From Blautia parvula (GTDB lineage Bacteria > Bacillota > Clostridia > Lachnospirales > Lachnospiraceae), in NCBI RefSeq assembly GCF_020215665.1, contig NZ_CP084061.1, forward strand, positions 3,332,501 to 3,396,500: a DNA stretch of 64,000 nucleotides, written 5' to 3'. The notes below the pieces were generated by a model that worked only from the letters and a program-made list of their open reading frames with translations, was not told the DNA's origin and did not search any database. Positions 23,205 to 32,360 of the stretch are shown piece after piece. How positions within the stretch are numbered: position 1 is the first letter of the stretch; each line of letters begins with the position of its first letter. The position numbers were made by a program, and so were the translations under genes.

Positions 23205-25823
23205 ACGGTACCAGTAGCCAAAGCGCGGCATGGCAGCTTTGCCCTGCGTTTTGGCTGCCTTGAAGTTGGGGAAGCCGAACATACCTGCCATGAGACATTC
23301 CTGCCGGTCATAAACACCCGGAACACCCAGTATGTACCGGCCGTCATCTCTTCTTCTGCCCAGGAGCAGGTAATGATAACGGTAATATCCATGTCTCAGA
23401 AAATTGTTGTTCATCAGCCCCCTGTCTCTTCTGGCAAGTATCCGCAGCTCCGCAGGTGTTATCTGTCTGCAGTCCACAATCTCCCCGTCTGAAAACGGAG
23501 CAAATACGGCAGGCTGTCTGGCGGCCTGTGCGGACTGCCCGTGAAGCTCACCTTCCTCCGGACTCTGTACCGTCTTCTCTGTCACTTCTTTTTCCATCTG
23601 CCTCATGTTGCGGATGGCATCCTCATCCTGGTCCAGTTCTTCCAGAAGGTTCACTGCATCCTCCTCACGGTCACCTGCCGGGTTCCACGTAGACTGCTCT
23701 GCTGCATCCGTACTGCCGGATGCTTCGATCCGCATTTCACTGTCCGGATACTGGTCCCTTCCGAAGATTTCATGATCAATCGTTTCCCGGTACAATTCTT
23801 CTTCTGTGTATGGAGGCCTCTCCATGTCCGGGGCTGTGGTGTCCGGATTCCGGTCTGTGTCCGGCATTGCAGTATTCCGGTTCTGGTTCATATCCGGCAT
23901 TGTGGTATTCCGGTTCTGGCCCATATTCGGTACTGCTGCGTTCCGGTTCTGGTTCATATCCGGCATTGTGGTATTCCGGTTCTGGTTTATATCCGGCATT
24001 GTGGTATTCCGGTCCTGGCCCATATTCGGTACTGCTGCGTTCCGGTTCTGGTTCATATCCGGCATTGTGGTATTCCGGTTCTGGTTTATATCCGGCATTG
24101 TGGTATTCCGGTTCTGGTTTATATCCGGCATTGTGGTATTCCGGTTCTGGCCCATATTCGGTACTGCTGCGTTCCGGTTCTGGTTCATATCCGGTATTGC
24201 GGCATTCCGGTCCTGGTCCATATTCGGTACTGCTGTGTTCCGGTTCTGGCCCATATTCGGTATTGCTGTGTTCCGGTTCTGGCCCATATCCGACCGTGAC
24301 GGTTCCATAACCGGCTGTACTGTATTTTCTGTCCGTGAAGGGGCGACCGGCTCCATTCTCTGCTCAGATCGTTCCTCCTGTCCTGTTTCCGGTTCATCCT
24401 CCTCATAATGCTGTGGAAAATAAGTTCCCCTCTCATTTATACGAGGCGGCATGTAAGGGTCCCCCTCTGTCCGGGACGGCATTGCCTGCCTTCCTTCCTC
24501 TGTTTCAGAAGATTCATTGGAACGGTTCTCCTCCATGCGTCTGCCCGGCGCGGAAGTCTCATTATCCCGTCCTATGACTGGTGGATAGCCCCAATCCCGG
24601 TGGCCTGCATTCGAGAAATTACTCCTCTCTTCCCGGTTTCTATCAGGAGTATTCATACCTCCCTGTCTGAATGTATTGGACGGATATCTGCCCTGCCAAG
24701 GAGTGTCATCCATGGAATTATTCCTTCCGGCTCGGTTACCATCCACAGCATTATTTCCCGCTTCCCAGTCCGCCTCTATGGCATTCTCCCTCTCTGCGCG
24801 GTTTCCTCCCACGGCATTGTTTCCCGCTTCCCAGTCTGCCTCCATGGCATTTTCTCTTTCCGTGCGGTTTCCTCCCATGGCATTGTTCCCGTCTGCACGA
24901 TTTTCCTCCATGGCATTGCCTGTCTCTGCACGGTTTCTTTCCATGGCATTCCCTGCTTCTGCACGGTTTCTTTCCATGGCATTCCCTGCTTCTGCACGGT
25001 TTCCTTCCATGGCGTTCCCTGCCTCTGCACGGTTTCCTTCCATGGCGTTCCCTGCCTCTGCACGGTTTCCTTCCATAGTATTTCCTCTCTCTGCACGGCC
25101 AGCATTCGTTGAATCCGTTTCTATTTCCACTGTTGTGTCTGTGCGGTAATCCATTTCCTCCAGATTATCATCCGGGCTCTCCCCGCTGAACAGATTAACT
25201 GTCTCTTCAGAATGCTCCGCTAACGGCAGGGAACCCTCTTCATCGTCCAGAGCAACTGGCCCCTCTGCTTCCATGAGCGCCTCCGCTGCTGCAACACCCT
25301 CCGGCAGTTCATCCTGCACAGCCTCCGGTCCTGTCTCCAGCTCCTCTTTCTGCATATTATTATTTGTCTCAGTGGCTCTGTCCGCGTTCCGGGATCTGTC
25401 CTCCTGCATTCTCGGGAGCCTGATTTCTTCCAGGCGCACAGGACGATCATCCCACCCTGTACCATACATGATTCCATCTCCGGTCAGCATGACCAGACCG
25501 CTCAGGTCGTTCAGTCCGTACGCAGTGCCTCCCATTCCCTGATCCGGTACTTCCGTCTGAAACTGGACCGTATCACCTGCCAGGTCACATTCTCCAAGAT
25601 AAATGCCTTCACATCCGTCGCTTTTTCTCACAAACCCGTAAATTTTACAGGGTGCCTCCTCTTTTCCATAGATCCCTTGAATCCGATAGTTCATGCGGCA
25701 CTTACCATCCCGGGCCTCTACTTTGATAAATCCCTTCCCATTTCCTTTCTTTCCATCCGGGTACTCATATACATACGCAACAAATCGCCGATATCCAGCC
25801 AAATTTTCTTTCTCCAATACCAA
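23163..25823 (-). CDS. Large repeat-rich protein with conserved end domains (DUF6128-like)
   Basis: 886 residues. The N-terminal 135 residues (RRFVAYVYEYPDGKKG...) and C-terminal 110 residues (FLRHGYYRYHYLLLGRR...YWYRLI) look like globular, conserved domains; the family name is from memory and tentative. The middle is acidic, hydrophilic and holds two separate 11-residue repeat arrays. No signal peptide or membrane segment is seen. The reading starts at TTG 25823 without an SD; a TTG at 25802 with GGAG 9 nt upstream is likelier. It is convergent with nrdG. Function unknown; the low-complexity middle suggests a scaffold or spore-coat-like role, but nothing proves it. Confidence 0.7.
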   Translation of the reverse strand: MVLEKENLAGYRRFVAYVYEYPDGKKGNGKGFIKVEARDGKCRMNYRIQGIYGKEEAPCKIYGFVRKSDGCEGIYLGECDLAGDTVQFQTEVPDQGMGGTAYGLNDLSGLVMLTGDGIMYGTGWDDRPVRLEEIRLPRMQEDRSRNADRATETNNNMQKEELETGPEAVQDELPEGVAAAEALMEAEGPVALDDEEGSLPLAEHSEETVNLFSGESPDDNLEEMDYRTDTTVEIETDSTNAGRAERGNTMEGNRAEAGNAMEGNRAEAGNAMEGNRAEAGNAMERNRAEAGNAMERNRAETGNAMEENRADGNNAMGGNRTERENAMEADWEAGNNAVGGNRAERENAIEADWEAGNNAVDGNRAGRNNSMDDTPWQGRYPSNTFRQGGMNTPDRNREERSNFSNAGHRDWGYPPVIGRDNETSAPGRRMEENRSNESSETEEGRQAMPSRTEGDPYMPPRINERGTYFPQHYEEDEPETGQEERSEQRMEPVAPSRTENTVQPVMEPSRSDMGQNRNTAIPNMGQNRNTAVPNMDQDRNAAIPDMNQNRNAAVPNMGQNRNTTMPDINQNRNTTMPDINQNRNTTMPDMNQNRNAAVPNMGQDRNTTMPDINQNRNTTMPDMNQNRNAAVPNMGQNRNTTMPDMNQNRNTAMPDTDRNPDTTAPDMERPPYTEEELYRETIDHEIFGRDQYPDSEMRIEASGSTDAAEQSTWNPAGDREEDAVNLLEELDQDEDAIRNMRQMEKEVTEKTVQSPEEGELHGQSAQAARQPAVFAPFSDGEIVDCRQITPAELRILARRDRGLMNNNFLRHGYYRYHYLLLGRRRDDGRYILGVPGVYDRQECLMAGMFGFPNFKAAKTQGKAAMPRFGYWYRLIDTPDINRRNRS
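23823..24284 (-). repeat. 33-bp tandem repeat array A (14 units)
   Basis: Encodes 14 units of 11 residues, consensus N/G-QNRNTTMPDM, with one degenerate terminal unit. Units alternate in a higher-order order (AAVPNM and TTMPDI/M types), indicating block duplication. Confidence 0.9.
24711..25104 (-). repeat. 33-bp tandem repeat array B (about 12 units)
   Basis: Encodes about 12 units of 11 residues, consensus NRAEAGNAMEG, degenerating towards DWEAGNNAVGG at the C-terminal side. It has the same unit length as array A but a different sequence. Confidence 0.88.
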
Positions 25824-25913
25824 TTATTCCGTAAAGTATATGAGCAAAAAAAACATTTAGAACTCTGCATAAAACCCGGATGAAAAAGTTTTTGAAAAAA
25901 ATGCAAAAATATG

Positions 25914-25942
25914 TTGACATTTCTGCCGCCATTATATATAAT
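25914..25942 (+). promoter_or_regulatory. Promoter of tRNA-Pro
   Basis: Consensus TTGACA (25914-25919), 17 bp, TATAAT (25937-25942). Confidence 0.9.
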
Positions 25943-25977
25943 AACAAATGCTGAATGACACAGCCGAAACAAAATAA

Positions 25978-26051
25978 CGAAGCGTGGCTCAGTTTGGTAG
26001 AGCGCTGCGTTCGGGACGCAGAGGTCGCGTGTTCGAATCACGTCGCTTCGA
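25978..26051 (+). tRNA. tRNA-Pro (anticodon CGG)
   Basis: 74 nt. Acceptor CGAAGCG/CGCTTCG with discriminator A; anticodon stem CTGCG/CGCAG with loop TTCGGGA gives CGG for CCG codons; T-loop GTTCGAATC. CCA not encoded. Confidence 0.95.
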
Positions 26052-26063
26052 CTTTCAGCAGAA

Positions 26064-26096
26064 GCATCGGAAACGTAAAGTTTCCGGTGCTTTTTT
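26064..26096 (+). terminator. Terminator of tRNA-Pro
   Basis: GCATCGGAAAC/GTTTCCGGTGC stem with one wobble, GTAAA loop and a T6 tail. Confidence 0.92.
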
Positions 26097-26118
26097 CTTG
26101 CCCAAAAACAAGGACCTC

Positions 26119-27066
26119 TCAATTGAGAAGCCCCATCTGTCTCAGTATAAATATAGTAACAAACAATGTAAATATAGAAACAGCACTGCTGAAAACCACA
26201 AGCTGCCCTGCAAGCTGTTCATCTGCTCCCGCCTGCTGGGCCATGATATAGCTTGACACCGCGACCGGTGTCTGGTAAGCCAGCAGTGCCGCCAGCAGGT
26301 CTGAATTACGATATCCCATTGCAACCACCATAGGAATAAAGATAAGTGGCAGAATCACCATCTTGACCGCAACTACCCCTCCGGCAATTTTCAAGTTCCC
26401 CCTCACTTTAGAGAAATCAAAGTCTCCTCCCAGGATCAAAAACGCAATGGGTGTCGCCAGTTTTGCCAGATCATTCAGCGTGGTGTCTGCCGCCTTGGGA
26501 AGTTTAAAGCCCAGAAGCGAGGCAATGATTCCCAGAACCGATGCAATGATCAGCGGATTTTTCAGAATCCCCACAAGAACCTTCTTAAAGTCCCGCTCCC
26601 TCTTTCCTCCGAAAAAGGACAGCGCGATCACTGCCAGAAAATTATACATGGGCACCAGAACCGCGCTTAAAATAGCGGCAGTCACTGTATTGGCCGAACC
26701 ATACATATTCTCCACCACCGCCACTCCGAATATGACGTAGTTGCTCCTGAAAATCCCCTGGATCACCACGCCCTGCTGGTTTTCCTTTTTCACAACTTTA
26801 GGTACAATGAGACATAAAAGAACAAATAAAAGAAGCAGACTACCTGCCGCAAAAAAACAAAGCCCGCCCTGCATCTGCTCCCTGATGTTGCTCTGATATA
26901 TATTTTTAAACAGCATACAGGGCAGAAATACTTTAAATACAAGGGAATTTGCTTTTTTCAGCAGGTCTTTGTCTGCAAGATCCGTATAATTAGCTATCGC
27001 GTAGCCTATCACCATCAGGAAAAATAATGGGGCGATGACATTAAAAGACAATATGATATTTTCCAT
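26119..27066 (-). CDS. AEC family transporter (auxin efflux carrier-like)
   Basis: About 315-residue integral membrane protein with ten predicted helices, split by a short cytoplasmic stretch around KKENQQG and GGKRERDFKKV. The AEC pattern NPLIIASVLGIIASLLGFKLP and the C-terminal AYQTPVAVSSYIMAQQ are typical of bacterial members that export or exchange carboxylates such as malate. The substrate is not predictable. I chose ATG at 27066, which has GGGAGG 6 nt upstream, over a longer frame with ten atypical residues. Confidence 0.85.
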   Translation of the reverse strand: MENIILSFNVIAPLFFLMVIGYAIANYTDLADKDLLKKANSLVFKVFLPCMLFKNIYQSNIREQMQGGLCFFAAGSLLLLFVLLCLIVPKVVKKENQQGVVIQGIFRSNYVIFGVAVVENMYGSANTVTAAILSAVLVPMYNFLAVIALSFFGGKRERDFKKVLVGILKNPLIIASVLGIIASLLGFKLPKAADTTLNDLAKLATPIAFLILGGDFDFSKVRGNLKIAGGVVAVKMVILPLIFIPMVVAMGYRNSDLLAALLAYQTPVAVSSYIMAQQAGADEQLAGQLVVFSSAVSIFTLFVTIFILRQMGLLN

Positions 27067-27275
27067 TTCTGTTCCTCCCGGCGGTTTTATCCGCATGATT
27101 GTCTATTATACGCCCTTCTCTCTGCCTGCACAATTCCCTTCCCGCACGGTTTTAAATATTTTTGCTGTCACCCTGTGACCTACTTCCGTGACGATTCATT
27201 GCTTCATTATGTCTTACGATCAGTGAGACAGCGCTTTTACTTTCTTTCACCTCTTTTTTACCCATACGGAAAAGG

Positions 27276-27315
27276 GCTAAAAAACAGAGGCCTGAATAAA
27301 ATCATTCAAGCCTCT
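27276..27315 (-). terminator. Terminator of the LacI-family gene at 27.3-28.3 kb
   Basis: Minus-strand 12-bp stem AGAGGCTTGAAT/ATTCAGGCCTCT with one mismatch, followed by GTTTTTTAG. It overlaps the last codons of the gene. Confidence 0.82.
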
Positions 27316-28324
27316 TCACACTTTCCCTTTCACTTAAACTGGAAGGTATGGCGATCTTCATATGCGGCGTTCCGCTCTCCAGCAGTCCCCGCCTCAAAAG
27401 TTTCACTGCCTCCTGGGCCATCTCTTCCAGATGAATGCTGATACTGGAAAGCTGTGGCTGCATCAGGGTTGCAAGTACTGTGTCGTTGTAACTCAAAATG
27501 CTGAAGTCCTCAGGTACCCGGTACCCCATCTGCTGCACCCCCTGCATTACACCAATAGCTGTGGCCTCATTAAAGGTAAAAAATGCTGTGGCAGGATTTT
27601 TTTCTTCTTTCAGGTAAGCACTTGTCTTCTCCAGCACATTGGCTGCCTCCCTGTCAGTGTCCAGATAAACCGCCTTTAAGTCTTTTCTGTAATACTTCAT
27701 GTACTCCCCGAATATTTTTCTTCGTTTTTCCGGCGCGTCATTGCCCATGGAGTCCGTTGACATCAAAGGACCCACAAATGCAATGGTTTTGTGGCCCATT
27801 TCAGCCAAATAGTTCACCCCCTGATGAATCCCCACCTGGAAATTCGGCACCACAGAGCTGAACCGATCCTCATACGGTGAAGAGTCCAGAAAAACGATCT
27901 GGTTCGTCCACTGCTCCATGGCATGAACCTGCCTGGCGCCAAACTGCCCCACTGCTATAATTCTGTTCAGCCCTGACTGGCTGTTGCTCTTATAGCATTC
28001 CTCCTCCTCATCGTACTGAAGGGTGACCGTCTCAAATCCCTCCTCAAAGCAGCTTTTATCCAGGCTGCTCTTTAGATACAGATAATAAGGGTCCTCCAGC
28101 TTCATCTGGGAATCCATCATTTCAATCATTCCGATTCTGAGCTGTGCTGCTTTCTTACGGCTGCTTCTGACACTCTTACTTTCGTAGTCCAGTTTGCCGG
28201 CTACCCTCAGGATTTCTTCTCTGGTACTGTCAGTCACACTGAGGGAGACATCATGATTCAGCACTCTGGAAATCGTAGCTATGGAATAACCGGTCAGCTC
28301 AGAGATTTCTTTTAGTGTAGCCAT
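27302..28324 (-). CDS. LacI-family transcriptional regulator
   Basis: About 340-residue repressor with an N-terminal HTH (LKEISELTGYSIATISRVLNH) and sugar-binding domain (MGHKTIAFVGP, FSILSYNDTVLATLMQPQLSSI), closest in pattern to the EbgR/galactose-repressor group. No sugar operon adjoins it: neighbours are an AEC transporter and the divergent rsmF, so the target is unknown. ATG at 28324 has GGAG 8 nt upstream; the GTG three codons earlier does not. Confidence 0.87.
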   Translation of the reverse strand: MATLKEISELTGYSIATISRVLNHDVSLSVTDSTREEILRVAGKLDYESKSVRSSRKKAAQLRIGMIEMMDSQMKLEDPYYLYLKSSLDKSCFEEGFETVTLQYDEEEECYKSNSQSGLNRIIAVGQFGARQVHAMEQWTNQIVFLDSSPYEDRFSSVVPNFQVGIHQGVNYLAEMGHKTIAFVGPLMSTDSMGNDAPEKRRKIFGEYMKYYRKDLKAVYLDTDREAANVLEKTSAYLKEEKNPATAFFTFNEATAIGVMQGVQQMGYRVPEDFSILSYNDTVLATLMQPQLSSISIHLEEMAQEAVKLLRRGLLESGTPHMKIAIPSSLSERESVKRLE

Positions 28325-28389
28325 ATCACTCACTCCGCTTATCTTATGGTAATTTTACTTGTTTTGCCCTTGCCTTTTACTTAATTTAA

Positions 28390-28418
28390 ATCATATCATT
28401 TTTACCTTTTATTTACAA
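28390..28418 (-). promoter_or_regulatory. Promoter of the LacI-family gene
   Basis: Minus-strand TTGTAA (28413-28418), 17 bp, TATGAT (28390-28395). Confidence 0.7.
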
Positions 28419-28502
28419 GAAAATACGAGCAGACTGGCAGGAATCAGCATATTACACAACAATGCCGTCAGGGATTTTCCAGTGGCGCAATAAAATCCTT
28501 CA

Positions 28503-28511
28503 TGCTATAAT
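28503..28511 (+). promoter_or_regulatory. Extended -10 promoter of rsmF
   Basis: TGCTATAAT, an extended -10 with no good -35, 40 bp before the rsmF ATG. Confidence 0.65.
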
Positions 28512-28550
28512 AAGGCCAAAACCACGCATTCTGCGAAAAAGGAGACAGCT

Positions 28551-29930
28551 ATGATCGAACAGCTCCCAAAAGCTTTCCTCAGCCGCATGGAGGACATGCT
28601 TCAGGATGAATATACTGCGTTTATAAAAAGCTATGAAAATCCAAGACATTTCGGCCTCAGAGTCAATACACTGAAAATTTCCGTGGAGGAATTTCTCAAA
28701 ATAAATCCGTTTCATCTGACACCTGTTCCATGGACAGAAAACGGCTTTTACTATGAGGAGGCAGACCACCCGGCAAAGCATCCCTACTATGCCGCCGGCC
28801 TGTACTATCTGCAGGAGCCCAGCGCAATGGCTCCCGCCGCGCTTCTTCCCGTCACGCCGGGGGACTATGTACTGGACCTCTGCGCAGCTCCCGGAGGCAA
28901 GGCCACAGAACTGGGCGCAAAGTTAAAGAAGGAGGGTATGCTGGTTGCCAATGATATCAGCAATTCCCGTGCGAAAGCCCTGCAGCGAAATATTGAACTG
29001 TGCGGCATCACCAACTCGTTTATCACCAATGAAATACCCGCATCACTGGCTAAAGCCATGCCGGAATTCTTTGATAAGATCCTGGTCGACGCTCCCTGTT
29101 CCGGGGAGGGAATGTTCAGAAAAGAACCTGCGGTTGCAAAAACATGGGATGAGGACAGACCCGACTTCTTTGCAAAGCTGCAACGGGAATGTGTCTCTGC
29201 CGCCATTTCCATGCTGAAGCCCGGCGGGCTGATGCTCTACTCCACCTGTACCTTTGCACCGGTTGAAAATGAAGGGACGGTTTCCTTTATCCTGGAAGAG
29301 TATCCGGAAATGGAACTTTTGGAGATTGACGGATATGAGGGATTTTCCCCCGGCAATCCGGAATGGGGAAATAAAAATCCCGAACTTGCCAAATGCCTTC
29401 GTATTTTCCCTCACAAAATGGACGGGGAAGGACATTTTATGGCACTTATGAGAAAGAAAGGCAGCTCCCGGCAGACCATATCCGACTTCGGTACAAAACC
29501 GGATAAAGAGGCACAGAAGCTGCTGTCTGAATTTTTCGCGGAGAAAGATATTCCTTTCCCCACCAATCGCATAGAAGTGCGCAGCAGCAATGTATATTGT
29601 CTGCCGCCTGCGGATAACCGCTTCAGGGGAATCCGCTTTCTCAGAAACGGACTGTTTCTGGGTGAGTTAAAGAAAAACCGTTTTGAACCATCCCAGCCGC
29701 TGGCACTGGCCCTGAAAGCCCATGAATTTCCCTCCTGCCTCAGCCTTTCCCCGCAGGACGACCGCATTGGACGTTATCTGAAGGGAGAAACCCTTCTGGT
29801 GGAAAAAGGGGAGTGCACAAAGGAGAAAGGGTGGCAGCTCATCTGTGTGGATGATTTCCCCCTGGGTTTTGGAAAGCTGGTAAACGGCACATTAAAAAAT
29901 AAATATCCTGCCGGATGGCGTATACATTAA
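28551..29930 (+). CDS. rsmF: 16S rRNA m5C methyltransferase (RsmF/RsmB type)
   Basis: 459-residue SAM-dependent RNA methyltransferase of the NOL1/NOP2/Sun family. SAM motif LDLCAAPGGKATELG at about residues 105-119; the cysteine for product release is in DAPCSGEGMF (about 180-189), and the nucleophile in LYSTCTF (about 230-236). The C-terminal 150 residues match the RsmF RNA-binding extension with a PUA-like fold. The stop codon overlaps that of the convergent His-rich gene by 4 bp, with no terminator between them. SD AAGGAG. Confidence 0.9.
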   Translation: MIEQLPKAFLSRMEDMLQDEYTAFIKSYENPRHFGLRVNTLKISVEEFLKINPFHLTPVPWTENGFYYEEADHPAKHPYYAAGLYYLQEPSAMAPAALLPVTPGDYVLDLCAAPGGKATELGAKLKKEGMLVANDISNSRAKALQRNIELCGITNSFITNEIPASLAKAMPEFFDKILVDAPCSGEGMFRKEPAVAKTWDEDRPDFFAKLQRECVSAAISMLKPGGLMLYSTCTFAPVENEGTVSFILEEYPEMELLEIDGYEGFSPGNPEWGNKNPELAKCLRIFPHKMDGEGHFMALMRKKGSSRQTISDFGTKPDKEAQKLLSEFFAEKDIPFPTNRIEVRSSNVYCLPPADNRFRGIRFLRNGLFLGELKKNRFEPSQPLALALKAHEFPSCLSLSPQDDRIGRYLKGETLLVEKGECTKEKGWQLICVDDFPLGFGKLVNGTLKNKYPAGWRIH

Positions 29931-30589
29931 TTTTCATGGAGCTGCCTGTCCATGTCCCCGAACATATCCCGGACAAGACTGAGCAGTTCCTCCTCTTTCA
30001 CAGCAAATACAATGGCAGCCATGTAAAGAATCAGCTCAGGCAGATTGGATTCTTTTTTCATTACGGTCCTGTCTGTCAGGGAATACATTTCCACGTACCT
30101 GATTTCCACTGAGGTCTTGATATGCCCGATAATGCCGCCGCGGCTGTCTATCTCACCTGCCAGCGCCTCCATATACTCTGTGAGCAGTTTTCCGGCCCTG
30201 CCCCTGTCCGCTGCTGTGTGGTACTCTGCCGAAACCACAACAGCATTGTCCTGCAGAAGGGACGTTACTTTCAGTTTTTCTTTTTTCTGCGTACATGAAG
30301 GGCATTGACATGCTTCGTCATGATGATGTTCGTGTACATGATGACCGTCCCCGGCATGATCGTGACCGCACGTTCCGTGACCTTCCGCTGTATGATCATG
30401 TCCGCACGTTTCATGACCTTCTGCTATATGGTCATGTCCGCACATTTGGTGACCTTCCGCTGTATGATCATGTCCACACGTTTCATGACCTTCCGCTGTA
30501 TGATCATGTCCGCACATTTGGTGACCTTCTGCTCCATGGTCATGTCCATGTTCATGCTGCCTCTGCATATTTTTTTCATCTTCAATCAT
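29927..30589 (-). CDS. His/Cys-rich metal-binding protein
   Basis: 220 residues. Residues about 10-95 consist of repeated 12-residue units (AEGHQMCGHDHT-like, five to six copies) plus HEHHHDEACQCPSC, giving dozens of His and several Cys, which would bind Zn, Ni or Co. The remaining 120 residues (from KLKVTSLLQ) form a globular domain I do not recognise. It overlaps the CobW-type GTPase gene by 8 bp, so the two are translationally coupled and likely partners in metal handling. The repeat could be a metal store or the missing metal-binding part of the short GTPase. No signal peptide; cytoplasmic. Confidence 0.75.
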   Translation of the reverse strand: MIEDEKNMQRQHEHGHDHGAEGHQMCGHDHTAEGHETCGHDHTAEGHQMCGHDHIAEGHETCGHDHTAEGHGTCGHDHAGDGHHVHEHHHDEACQCPSCTQKKEKLKVTSLLQDNAVVVSAEYHTAADRGRAGKLLTEYMEALAGEIDSRGGIIGHIKTSVEIRYVEMYSLTDRTVMKKESNLPELILYMAAIVFAVKEEELLSLVRDMFGDMDRQLHEN

Positions 30590-31193
30590 TATCCGTCACT
30601 CCCATCACCATATCCCACACATGTTCCTCCACATGGCCGACTGCTGAGGTAGCGATCCGCGCGGCATTCGGGTTCATCTCCGCAATATCCTTCTCCACTG
30701 TCCTGAGCACATCCTCGGACACCAGATCTGCCTTATTCATGAGAACTACGTCTGCACGCTCTGTCTGCCCCACAAAAAGTTCCCGCATGGCATTCAGAAG
30801 CCGTTTCCATCTGGATACATCCACTACCGTACAGACACGTGATTCCATTCCGATCCCTGCCGCCAGGTTATCCTGTATCAGCCCCGGATATGCCAGACCC
30901 GTTGTCTCCACGATCAGCCAGTCAGGAGTATACTGCTTTTCAATCTCATAGGCAGCGGAGACCAGTTCTCCCGCCAGAGTACAGCAGGCACAGCCATTGA
31001 AGAGATTCTCCACGTTAAATCCGTTTCCCCGCAGAAGCTTGTCATCTATCCCTTCTCTTCCCACCTCATTTTCCAGGATCACCACTTTATAGGCACTGCC
31101 TGACCCGGAACTGTCCACCAGATAGCGGGCAAGCTGGAGGAGGAGCGTTGTCTTACCTGATCCCAGAAAACCGCCTAATATCAATACCTTCAT
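30582..31193 (-). CDS. CobW/P47K-type G3E GTPase, short form
   Basis: 203-residue GTPase of the G3E metallochaperone family (CobW, UreG, HypB, MeaB relatives). Walker A GFLGSGKT (8-15), metal motif CACC (C68, C70, C71), ETTGLAYP switch region and NKADL base-recognition motif are all present. The C-terminal CobW_C domain found in most CobW proteins is absent. It is sandwiched between a UroD-type methyltransferase gene (51-bp gap) and the His-rich gene (8-bp overlap). The inferred role is GTP-driven metal or corrinoid cofactor delivery to the methyltransferase; the metal is unknown. Confidence 0.85.
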   Translation of the reverse strand: MKVLILGGFLGSGKTTLLLQLARYLVDSSGSGSAYKVVILENEVGREGIDDKLLRGNGFNVENLFNGCACCTLAGELVSAAYEIEKQYTPDWLIVETTGLAYPGLIQDNLAAGIGMESRVCTVVDVSRWKRLLNAMRELFVGQTERADVVLMNKADLVSEDVLRTVEKDIAEMNPNAARIATSAVGHVEEHVWDMVMGVTDND

Positions 31194-31244
31194 TTATCAT
31201 CACTTCTTCCTGCATCACTGCCGTATCACTTTTCATGCAATGCA

Positions 31245-32279
31245 TCACTTTTTATAGAACGCATCACCGTAACGGAATACTTCATCAAACAAGATACCAT
31301 TTTTTCTTATTACTTCGGGATCATCGATTGCCCCCAGATATCCGCCGCACCAGCAGAAACCGCCGCCCGGTGCCAGGCGGTCCATGGTATCCCTTACAGC
31401 CTGCCGTATTTCCTCTTCTGTCACATTCGGGTCAGCCAGATGGTCGCGCGGGTCGAATCCACCCATGATCACCAGTTTGTTGCCGTACTTCTCTTTGATT
31501 CCCGTCAGGTCATTACAAGTCTGCGCCGGGTCCCAGGCATTGACGCCGATGGAGAGCCAATCCTCAATGAAAGGTTCTGCCTTGCCGCAGTTATGCATGG
31601 TAATGGGGATTCCCAGATCACGCCCGAATTTTGCCTGTCTGTTGTGGAAGGGCAGTACCAGGTCATGATACATCTGCTGGGAGATAAAAGGAGCTCTCCA
31701 GGCAGCCGTGTCATCCATAAGGGTCAGCACATCAGGCTTCACATAACCGATGATCTGCCGTGTGATCTCCGTATAAAAATCACACATGTAGTCAAAAAGC
31801 GCGTATACCTCCTCCGGTTCCTCCGCCATGGCACAGAGACCTTCCGTAAATCCCATGAAAGCCATCAGGTTCTGGAAATATCCCACGTGAAGATTCAGGG
31901 CTATGGCTGTATCCTCCCGGTTTACCCCCTGGCGGTAAAAACCCTCCAGTTGTTTTTTCGCCATGGCTTCCCAGTCTACCCCTTCCAGGGAGGGTGCTTT
32001 GATCACATCCCGCCACTTCGTAATGTCATCCAGGATAAATTCGCCGGGTTTTGGAAGCAGGGCATTTCCGGTCTCTCTTGTGGGGACATAGGTAACACCC
32101 CAGCAGTCCTTGCCGCCTCCCTGAAAACGGAAATACGCCACGATTTCAGGCTCCAGCATACAGGATGTACAGGGTCTGGTCATATTGGGCATAGGGCCGA
32201 AACTATAGGTCGGAACCCACTCCGGCTGTTCTCCCCGCAGAGTCATGAGATAATTGGTCTTCTCTGTCATTTTTGCCAT
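31245..32279 (-). CDS. Uroporphyrinogen decarboxylase-family methyltransferase (MtaA/CmuA-like)
   Basis: 344-residue TIM-barrel protein. The zinc-site pattern of corrinoid methyltransferases is present: H229-x-C231 (MHNCG) and C309/C311 (GFCWCGG). Haem-type UroD proteins lack this pattern, so methyl transfer involving a corrinoid protein and a thiol or C1 carrier is likelier than porphyrin decarboxylation. No corrinoid protein or activator gene is adjacent. The operon continues into the CobW-type GTPase and the His-rich protein. SD AAGGAGG. The upstream promoter was not found; a structured repeat lies 80 bp upstream. Confidence 0.82.
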   Translation of the reverse strand: MAKMTEKTNYLMTLRGEQPEWVPTYSFGPMPNMTRPCTSCMLEPEIVAYFRFQGGGKDCWGVTYVPTRETGNALLPKPGEFILDDITKWRDVIKAPSLEGVDWEAMAKKQLEGFYRQGVNREDTAIALNLHVGYFQNLMAFMGFTEGLCAMAEEPEEVYALFDYMCDFYTEITRQIIGYVKPDVLTLMDDTAAWRAPFISQQMYHDLVLPFHNRQAKFGRDLGIPITMHNCGKAEPFIEDWLSIGVNAWDPAQTCNDLTGIKEKYGNKLVIMGGFDPRDHLADPNVTEEEIRQAVRDTMDRLAPGGGFCWCGGYLGAIDDPEVIRKNGILFDEVFRYGDAFYKK

Positions 32280-32360
32280 ATTGTATCCTCCTTCTTGTGA
32301 TCAGATGCTGCCCGGCATCAAAATCACATATGCGGCCGGACAGAACAATGAACTTTTCTG

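Noticed and set aside
23541-24299. Plus-strand ORFs with repeats such as HCGIPVLVHIR
   Set aside because: They are shadow frames of the 33-bp array in the minus-strand repeat protein.
23823-25104. CRISPR array
   Set aside because: The repeats are in frame, contiguous and without unique spacers; no cas genes are present.
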